Assembly: GCA_930367205.1 (NCBI GenBank)
Contig: OV884013.1
Span: 87,111,333 to 87,175,332, forward strand
From: Acanthosoma haemorrhoidale
Lineage: Eukaryota; Arthropoda; Insecta; Hemiptera; Acanthosomatidae
Reading direction: 5' to 3'
Length of the DNA: 64,000 nucleotides
The position numbers were made by a program, and so were the translations under genes. Of the stretch, positions 56,405 through 64,000 are shown one piece after another; within the stretch, counting starts at the first letter, position 1; each line of letters begins with the position of its first letter. The notes under the pieces are model-generated. The model ran no database searches, was not told the DNA's origin, and saw nothing but the letters and a program-made list of their open reading frames with translations.

Positions 56405-56930
56405 ATTCTGGGACATTGTCCCTGAAGACTAGCAAGAAGGGACAAAATAGGAATGTCTAGCTGTAAAAAAAATACATAACATTACACAGATTTGATAATC
56501 TTATAAATAATAAAGAGGCTAGGAATATGTGAGATGACTACAAAGAACCTACAGCAAATATGAGTAGAGATAAAAAATAAAATAAATAAACAAAAAGTAG
56601 GAAATATTACAAGGGGGAATGAGAATCGCTGGGATGAACGACAAATAATGATGAATTATTGTTTGTTAGAGGGAGGGGATACCAGGAACGGATAAAGTCT
56701 GGATTTAAATATTGGGAGACTTGAAGACAAGTCGAAATGCAAAAGGGTAGGATCAAGTCTTGTGGGATTTGAATTGCAGGAGGTTGTTAAGGTAAGGAGG
56801 CTTTTTGGTCATGGTATAACTGAAGAGAAGGGATCCAAGGAAGTATTGGCGACGGGTGGAAGGGTGCACGAGTCCCAACTCGGAGTAGTGCTGTGGAATG
56901 CCACAATCAAACTAGCTCTACTTGACTTCT
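56405..56930 (-). mobile_element. Ln-C LINE C-terminus and 3' end
   Basis: On the minus strand a frame reads YSELGLVHPSTRRQYFLGSL and MTKKPPYLNNLLQFKS. This resembles the tail of CR1/Jockey-type polyproteins (a Thr-Arg-Arg motif followed by a Leu-rich helix and a Pro-rich loop). After stops it leads to a 3' region ending in the reverse complement of tttattctgggacattgtcc. The junction with Jk-A copy 7 at 56400-56405 is tail to tail. No close copy is in the window. Confidence 0.4.
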
Positions 56931-57027
56931 AATTAAAGGGGTGCCACTTTCGACCACCGCCCCCCACCGCAGTGAGATGCTTAGAGTCATTTAGAGAGTT
57001 TGGACAAAGATAACGCATTACTTACTC

Positions 57028-57100
57028 GTGCAGGACTAGCTCAATCAAAAGACCACACAACTGGATATTGGTGAGGCCCTAGGTTCGCGTACCGATCCTG
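57028..57100 (+). repeat. tRNA-like relic or SINE head
   Basis: An A-box-like tagctcaatc (57037-57046) and a B-box-like ggttcgcgtacc (57082-57093) have spacing close to that in tRNA genes, with aactggatattgg between them. The acceptor stem cannot be folded convincingly, so this is more likely a tRNA-derived SINE head or relic than a working tRNA gene. Confidence 0.3.
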
Positions 57101-57559
57101 CCAGTATATCTTTGCTTTGGCCGAATCACTATTAGTAATAGTAGGTTACAGAATTTATCATAGCGTTCTAGGCATTGACGTTTTACATGTACAGTGTAAT
57201 ACCACAGCAATAATTGACAGTATAAAAACGATAGGCATGTATTTAAATATCATGTATTTTCTTGTTAGGCTGTTAAACCAGTTCTCGGCAAATCTAAATA
57301 AAGTGGTTGTCAGGCGTTTTCTTTGCCAACCTCCGTGCCAACTGTGGTACGAAGCATACAGCTCACCTTAATAAGCTATCTATTCTTGAATTCATTTCAT
57401 ACGAAAATTATTTTGATTGAAAATTAATTGGAATTAGAATTCCATTTCCAATTATCTAATTTGAATTCCATTCAAAATTGTCTAACATCCTAATAGCAGC
57501 TCAAGATCGCTATCTAGCTCAACACATCCCTACAATCCTTCTGGAAGTTCAAAGCGGGA

Positions 57560-58193
57560 ATGACCTTGAGATTTCTTATAAGTGTTGGAAATTCTGGCGC
57601 TGGCAAGTATTCCCCCCTCTTATCCGGAGCGTCAGTGGCTTCCGTGCTCACTCTTAGTGTGTACTGCTACTATGTAACAGTATTGTGGCTGCAGGACCAA
57701 GGCGGTGTTTATCCGGTCAGCCTAGGATTTTTAAAGGTTTGAGCGTAATTTGTTTTTTTATTTCACTGTAGTAGTTAATTAATGATTATAATATTGAATT
57801 CATAATTAAGTTCCTTCAATGATGAAAAATAATCTTTTATTTAAATATCTTGGTTCTACATTTTGTGTTACCGAATTATTTATTTACCTGCAAGACACCA
57901 ATTGCTGTTTCTTTTTATCTAGGTTTCTTATTCAAATGCCACCATAATCGGTATTGATTCGTTAGTGAGAACAAGAGATTGCTGGGCCGATTTACTAGAG
58001 CCTGAAATAAAACTGACGAGTCATTACGGATTTGGACTTCTCACTCTAGTCTTCCCTCACCTGACCATCGACGGACAGAATATGTCCGGGCTTGTCAGAA
58101 TTCGCAACTCCATATACATATCGCTTACCGCCCACTACCATGTCGACTATTGCACAATTGCTTTGAGTACCAAGTCGAACGGCTACAAGACAT
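57560..58193 (+). CDS. Possible two-exon host coding segment
   Basis: Two open stretches lie in a compatible frame around a possible intron. Exon 1 (57560-57736) encodes a segment with a hydrophobic, membrane-span-like stretch (ASVASVLTLSVYCYYVTVLW) and ends at AAG|GTTTGA. Exon 2 starts after ctttttatctag at 57923 and reads SYSNATIIGIDSLVRTRDCW, GFGLLTLVFPHLTIDGQN and onward to a stop at 58193. The intron would be 186 bp, GT-AG, phase 0. Codon use looks more coding-like than the flanks. I cannot name a family. Exon 2 probably runs into unrelated gag sequence near 58150. A chance pair of open stretches is the alternative. Confidence 0.3.
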
Positions 58194-58740
58194 AGAGTTC
58201 CAATCTTCTGTAGCTAAGTACGACGGCAAGAACCTCGACAACTTTTTTCAATCGCAAGTTGTTCCAGCAGTCAATACTGGTAGATCTTAAGCCGAAAATC
58301 GAAGCAAGAGTTCAGGTGTTGTGCGGCAAGCATCCCCATCACCATTCTACTATTGAGACTTTATTGTCACAATTTTTTACTTTAAATCAAACAGACGAAT
58401 TTTTCAACTTATGATATAATGACGATGAATCTATGGACAAGCTTATACAGTTCTTGAATAAAATATGCAGCATGATTCTAAAATGGTTCTATTTATTCCT
58501 ATCCAGTCCTTATCTTAATTAACTAATTACAGTTACAGAAATTATTTCTTGACGTACCTTATGCGGTATTTTATCGCGAGTAATTATCAATGATCCAAAT
58601 AATGCTCGACATAGATCTATAATACATAAAATAGATAGTACGTAACTGGAATGTTCAAATTGTCACAAAGCTGGAGTTAATAAGACAAGCTTAAAGCTCT
58701 CTACCAACAACACAGCCTCAGTTAAATCTACTTTTTAAAT
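58160..58740 (+). pseudogene. Gypsy-type gag remnant (same family as Gy-D)
   Basis: It begins with SSVAKYDGKNLDNFF, a capsid-start-like pattern, then after a frameshift LVDLKPKIEARVQVLCGKHP and TIETLLSQFF, then ESMDKLIQFLNKICSMILKW, and finally LECSNCHKAGVNK with a Cys-x2-Cys start of a zinc knuckle. The part from 58430 onward matches 16985-17300. Stops and frameshifts break it. Confidence 0.5.
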
Positions 58741-60771
58741 TTAACCGCAGACATTTTGCATCATTCGCAATAGATGCGAAGATTGATTTTTATTTATTCA
58801 AAATACCAGTACAGCTAATTATGAAGTACAAGCAAATGTATGTAAATTAATTTACATATGTCAGGGATAACAATTGAATGGTGGTATTCTGAAGTGCCAG
58901 TGCATAACCGACTCATGATGATTGCACAAACAATAAAACAAAAAAAACAGGCATGCACTACGTATTCTTTATTGATATACAAAAAAATTCTTATAGTGAT
59001 CCTATAATGCTTGGATTCGAAATGCAACTCCCCTAAGGTGGAAGAAAAAAACAAACAAAAAAGGTAATCTCAAAAGCAATTAGGGTGGTTGGTTATAAAT
59101 CTAAAATGAATGGAACATTTTATGCCGTGTCATAAAAACTTAGTTGTAACGGCTGAGTGAGTTATAAACTGTTTAGAACTCCCATCATGTTTTAATTAAA
59201 GGACATAAATGGAAATATAACGAAGACATTTTTGAAGGGTCAATATCTTCAAAGATCATAGCTTCATCGCGTTCCCTTTTGTCATCAAAACATGACTGAA
59301 TTGCTCATCGTGTGGAATTGGGTTATGTATTCCGCTATAAATTTTATACACGCATTAAAAAATAAGTGTTTCTGTAAATGTAACGTAACTTAAGGTTTTC
59401 AGAGTGCCCACCAATTAGATGTGCCAATTATTTTCTTTATGACAAACCATGACAAAAGATTTAATTTAAATCATAATGTTGATTTAGGATAAATAAAATT
59501 TTAATTTTACATCTAGATATTTTTTAAATTTAATATACTTATTTATATTTGTCTATTAATTTTCTCCCTAAACGTTTTCTGTTTACTTCGTTGGAACTTA
59601 AACTATACTTTCAAAAGTATCACCATAATTTTTACAAATACTTAAATACACGTGAATCCATCTCCTAATCACTAACAGAGTGCAGATGTCCACCTGACCC
59701 CACTGTTCTTCAATAAATATATGCATGGGTAAATTTATGGATAAAGAAAATTATATTTTCGTATAAACTTCCATGTAAAATATTGGCATCTAATATTAAA
59801 TTACTTCATAAAATCTTTGGAATTATTCATTACTATAATTGCGGAACAGATTTAGAGGAATTCTATGTTTTATGCACACAGATAATTGATGTTGTCTGTT
59901 TACTAAGTTTATCGCTTGAAACAACTAATAGTTACACTATTTCTTTCTGTCATGTCCAGACGAGCGATGGTGTCAGCTCTACAAGGTCTTTCCTTACCTC
60001 AAAAAGAAAAAAAACCCACATAAAAATATGATAGAAATATGACGTCAACAAGCTAAGATTTATGTTTGCATGAATGAGTAGCACGGACCACCCCATACGA
60101 TGACACAGATTAGCCTACAGGCGGAAGTGGCTACCATATCACGTAGATTTATCAACTCGGCCCCATACTGAATATTATTTTCATATCCAACTCAAACAGG
60201 TCGTAAATTATCCACTTCAAAGACGATATTAATCACCCTATCTCTCCCATACGCACCGCTATAATTTTTCCCTCAAGCATTTCCTGCCTTTGAAGCTGTA
60301 ACCCATAAATCTGCCGGGACAGCTTCAAAACATCTTATCCTCCAGCTACATCGCCTAACATCCGCTTGCATCACCGCGGTGGTGAAATGTCAGTAGTGGT
60401 GTACAGGATGAAGGGTGGATAAATTAGGAATCAGAACCTTGGGGTGTGGATGTCAGTAGCCTCAATACTGTTAGCAAGGGTACCATGATTCATTTTTCAT
60501 TTACATTACTTATTCATTTATTTGTTATTTATAAATACATATGAATCAAAACCGTGAGTTCTGCCTCAGTACAGTGATTATGAGAACATATGATTTGTAC
60601 ATAAATCAGCGCTCAAAATTTTCACATTTGTACTTTTCGAGACAACGCATCGTCCAAGAAATATAAGTAAGAAAGCAAGGTATGATTGTTAGTTGCCCAG
60701 TGAATCTAATAATAAATGCCATGAGTTTCCATAGTAATAGTTGCATGAAAAACTTAATTTTCATAACAAGG
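58741..60771. other. Gene-free stretch with a GC-richer block at 60060-60440
   Basis: AT-rich to about 60050 with no motif. The block at 60060-60440 is GC-richer and complex, with aagctgtaacccataaatctgc and catcaccgcggtggtgaaatg (inverted repeat caccgcggtg). It has no frame and no copy in the window and is a candidate conserved non-coding element. Confidence 0.35.
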
Positions 60772-61498
60772 TTCGGCAAATTACCAATGTGCTCCACGAG
60801 GAAATGCAAGAAGACGAAACTATCAAGACACCACTGCCCTTATTCTTTGTGGAACTAGAGCGAACACCTGGAGTGGAAAAAATCTATGAGGTCACCCACT
60901 TGTATTACACAAGAGTACAGGTCGAAAAGTCTTACCCGAAACGTGATATAGTCCAATCCCATAATTGCCAGGCATATGGGCACACGAAATTATACTGCTA
61001 CCACCCTCCCAGTGCAGTGGGAAACAGAAAAGTGAATTGTGCAAGAAGCCCCTAAAATCACATGTTGTACGCGTGCTCTGCCAGCAAGGCCACCCGGCAA
61101 AATATAAAGGCTGTGAAGCTTACAGAATTCTAAAGTCCAGGAGTGAACACCGTCGTCGGCCAGAAGAAGAGAAGCCAGCCACAGGTAGCTCAATAAGTAT
61201 CCCGCTAGACATTTGAGGCCTTCAGTCTCTTTTTCTGATGCCGTTCGGAACAGAGAGCATTCACAGGTATTTCCCACTCCTCGTCCGCAAGTTCTTCTTC
61301 CCGAGCATTCCGTTCATCCCAGCAACTCAATCCCATCCTCAACCACACATCTCGCATATTCCTCCACCTTCAAGCTATTCAGATCTCACTAGTCTATTAA
61401 CATCATTCCTTACAGAGTTCAGAACCCTAATTAGCCCTCTCATTTCCCTTCTTACAAATCTTGTCACCTACCTCATCCCCATTAAACAAAACCCATAA
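60772..61498 (+). pseudogene. Jk-A copy 8 ORF1 C-terminal part
   Basis: The frame 60741-61055 includes TIKTPLPLFFVELERTPGVEKIY, YYTRVQVEKSYPKRDIVQ and the zinc knuckle, here SHNCQAYGHTKLYC, where the first Cys of C-x2-C-x4-H-x4-C is replaced by Ser. A second knuckle-like region (RVLCQQGHPAKYKGC) follows in another frame, then the Ser/Pro-rich tail to the stop at about 61498, just before ORF2. Confidence 0.7.
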
Positions 61499-61499
61499 G

Positions 61500-62417
61500 T
61501 GGATCCTTCCGACTCCTTACCCATTCTCCTTTGGAATGCAAATAGTGACAGCACTACTTCACGACAATAACATCCACGTAGCTCTAATTACTGAAACAAG
61601 ACTTACGAGTAAACGACAGTACCAGACTTATCGAACTGATCACCCACATGGAAGAGCACATGCAGGCACCACTATCATTGTCCATAACTCCATTTCCCAT
61701 CACATAGTTCCTTTGGTAGCACACGATTTCCTTCATTCCACTGCAGTGTCAATCAGCACATTCACTTTTCCCCTTACTCTAGCATCAGTGTACTGCCCTC
61801 CCAATAAATCCATTTCTCATTCCCAATTCATCTCCATTCTAGACTCCATTGGGCATCGTTTCCTTGTGGGTGGGGACTTTAACGCAAAGCATCAACATAG
61901 GGGCCCAAGATCCACAAATACACGAGGACGTGCTTTGCTACCTGCACTCACACGGAAACATTGCTGCACTATCTCTCCTGACACAGCCACCTATTGGCCA
62001 TCAGATCACAACCGAAATCCAGATCTCCTAGAATTTATGATCTACAATTGTTTAGAAACACTAAACTATTCAATCACGCGCCTCGACGACCTCTCCTCCG
62101 ATCATAGCCCTGTGATCCTTTCGCTAAGACCTATCCACAAACTGCCTCCTCCTTCATTTATCAGGGGCCCAGTTGATTGCGACCACTTCCGCACGATTCT
62201 TACAGACTCTGCAGACCTCAAAGTACCTCTGAAAACATCCCAAGACCTAGATGATTCCTTCACTACTCTGGTCCAAAGGTCGGCGTTGGAGGCATCGTCA
62301 CCCCACCGTCATCTGAAAATTCACAATCAAAATCTTTTACCTCAGTATCTCCAAGATCTAATCCAATCCAAACACCCCTTTATAACAAAAGTAGTAAAGA
62401 TCACGACATCCTGCTGA
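61500..62417 (+). pseudogene. Jk-A copy 8 endonuclease
   Basis: The frame 61461-62417 keeps ITETRL, STAVSISTFTFPLTLASVYCPPN, the metal-site motif GGDFNAKHQHRG, WPSDHNRNPDLLEF and SDHSPVILSL. The N-terminal WNAN is in another frame because of a short deletion near 61545. The linker VPQYLQDLIQSK-like region ends at a TGA at 62415. The fold would lack its first strand. Confidence 0.7.
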
Positions 62418-62509
62418 TCGTCGCTCATACAATCAGTACTGCAGGTTGGTATAGCGGCAATTGGCATCCTTCCGTTCTAATTCTTTTAATTCCTATATCC
62501 CTCTCTGTC

Positions 62510-63862
62510 TACCATGGATAACTCCTTGTGGAATCTAATTAAGGAAATCCTAAAATATCATCCTGTTTCACATCCTGTCGTGATGGACAGGATAGGTCCA
62601 GGGTGGCTTCGGATGGCGAGACGACGGAAGAATTCGCACTGCATCTTTCCCGTACTCTTACTCCTCACCTTAATCCTCAAAACCATTCTCACAGCACAAC
62701 TGTTCCACCAAAAGCCGTTAACGCCTCTGAGGTCAAATATCTTCTGAAAAAATTCCCTTACCGAAAATCTCCAGGATATGACTCCTATTATAACGCCTAC
62801 TTCCAATTGTTGAATCCAAAACCTAGTTTGGTTTCCACCAACAACATTCCACTGCTCAACAAGGCCTTCGCATTGTTGATCACATATATTCAGCCCTCAA
62901 AACCAATCAATACTGCACTGCTGCCTTTCTGGACATAGCTCAAGCTTTTGACAGGGTCTGGCAAGCAGGTTTGCTTTACAAGCTCTAAGGATATTTACCG
63001 CAGACCGTATTCCTAATCGTACAGTCCTGCCTTTCAAACCGCTTCTTGCAAGTCCGCTGTGGTTTAGAATATTCTAACTACTATACCATAAAAGCAGGAG
63101 TTCCACAGGGCAGCGTCCTGGGTCCCATCATCTATAATCTATACACCGCCTATCTTCCCTCCACCAACAATACGTTCTTGGCAACATTTGCAGATGATAC
63201 TGTATTCCTGACAACCCATTCAGACCCTGATATACCATCCCAAAACCTTCAAAAACACTTTGATGAGATCGAGTATTGGTACAACAATGGCGAATCAAAG
63301 TCAATGAAGGAAAATGTTCCCACATAACCTTTACCCTCTGCCGCAAGTCCTGTCCACTAGTCTTTTTAAATTCAATTCCTCTTCCTGTGTCTGAGACAGT
63401 ATGGTATTTTGACAAAAGACTGACATGGAACCCACACACGAGGCTAAAAAGACAAGAACTAAACAGACGCTTTGGACAACAGTACAGACTACTTCGAAGG
63501 TCATCCCATATCTCAATATAAAATGAACTAGTTATTTACAAAGTTATACCTAAGCCAATCTGGACATACGGAATACAGCTTGGGGGATAGCAAAAAAGTC
63601 GAACATCAAGCGCATCGAATCCTTTCAATCAAAAGTTCTGAGAACAATAGTAAATGCCCCTTATTACATCAGCAACAAAACCCTTCATAATGATCTGAAT
63701 ATACCCTACATTCTTGAACTCATCCCTTCCAAGTTCATAAATTTCCATAGTAACCTATCCAACCACCCTAATTCCCTAGCACAGTCATTGCACGTCACCA
63801 CTTATCCCTATAAACCTCCTTGGAGGCTGAAACGGCAGTGGCCTCCTGACCTGCTATAAATA
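62510..63862 (+). pseudogene. Jk-A copy 8 reverse transcriptase
   Basis: In order: NASEVKYLLKKFPYRKSPGYDS, a deletion, DHIYSAL and AAFLDIAQAFDRVWQAGLLYKL (first catalytic Asp), QVRCGLEYSNYYTIKAGVPQ, then NTFLATFADDTVFLTTH (the two catalytic Asp), HFDEIEYWY, the C-terminal RRFGQQYRLLRRSS and, after a stop, the NAPYYISNKTLHNDLN-type tail ending at about 63858. Six or more frame changes and stops occur. Confidence 0.7.
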
Positions 63863-64000
63863 AGTGACAGTGGGAGTCCTGGCAATGGCCAGTTTCTCTA
63901 ATCATATCCTAAGCGTCTGTGGCTTTCGTGCTCTTGGCCAGCCTCCGCTTGCTTTTATCCAGGGACGTGGCTGATGTAGGAACGTGGGGGGCTTCCCAAG

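Larger units (their letters stand above)
60772..64000 (+). mobile_element. Jk-A copy 8, sense, 5'-truncated, continues beyond the window
   Basis: Starts inside ORF1 (VRQITNVL) at about 60772 and runs through the ORF1 end, endonuclease, reverse transcriptase and most of the 3' UTR; the window ends inside the ggaggagcgtggggg region. It is the longest sense copy. Deletions near 61545 (27 bp or so, in the WNANG region) and about 62808 (about 300 bp at the start of the RT) and several frameshifts make it non-functional. Confidence 0.85.

Noticed and set aside
57117..57371. 84-codon frame after the tRNA-like relic
   Set aside because: Hydrophobic AT-rich translation without motif or splice context.
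1..64000. CRISPR arrays, operons, bacterial genes, rRNA
   Set aside because: No regularly spaced repeats of that type, no gene clusters with ribosome binding sites and no rRNA sequence were seen; the content is eukaryotic.

Overview
The window is animal nuclear DNA, most likely from an insect; the order cannot be fixed from sequence. It is AT-rich, has no operons, and carries AATAAA-type polyadenylation signals and intron-like gaps. It is crowded with broken transposable elements of insect type: Jockey-like and R1-like non-LTR retrotransposons, Ty3/Gypsy elements, one errantivirus-like element with an env-like region, and a hAT transposase end. I see no rRNA, no functional tRNA, no CRISPR array and no recognisable conserved host gene. 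Family names (Jk-A, Ln-B, Ln-C, Gy-D to Gy-H, LTR-S) are labels I made up for this window.

Layout. 1-0.7 kb: hAT transposase C-terminus. 0.69-1.75 kb: Jk-A fragment. 3.67-4.49 kb: solo LTR (LTR-S) with a 5-bp target duplication. 4.5-11.9 kb: gene-free, with GC-richer islands that may be regulatory. 12.0-24.85 kb: one nested stack. A Gypsy element (Gy-E; gag at 12.04-12.76 kb, protease-integrase at 23.03-24.85 kb) was split by a full-length antisense Jk-A (12760-23026, 12-bp target duplication). That Jk-A was itself split by a 5'-truncated R1-like element (13790-14709, about 14-bp duplication) and by a 4.75-kb segment holding parts of another Gypsy (16978-21725, 15-bp duplication). 24.85-29.2 kb: mostly empty, with a diverged direct repeat pair. 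29.2-32.6 kb: antisense Jk-A lacking its 3' end. 32.6-34.6 kb: Gypsy RNase H-integrase fragment carrying a 109-bp mariner-type MITE. 34.6-43.9 kb: two short Jk-A 3' ends, a second solo LTR-S with a 5-bp duplication, and GC-rich islands. 43.9-47.3 kb: Jk-A ORF1 next to a second LINE (Ln-B), which is split by an LTR-S element with a 5' LTR and primer-binding site. 47.4-50.1 kb: errantivirus-like integrase plus a broken env-like region. 51.3-55.3 kb: a single open frame of 1329 codons with internal repeats and no recognised family. 55.5-58.7 kb: Jk-A, a LINE C-terminus, a tRNA-like relic, a possible two-exon host coding segment and a Gypsy gag remnant. 60.8-64.0 kb: sense Jk-A running out of the window.

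The elements do not form a pathway; the region records successive insertions, and the target duplications give their relative order. The standout is the orphan reading frame at 51334-55323. It is the only long intact frame and it resembles none of the transposon proteins here.
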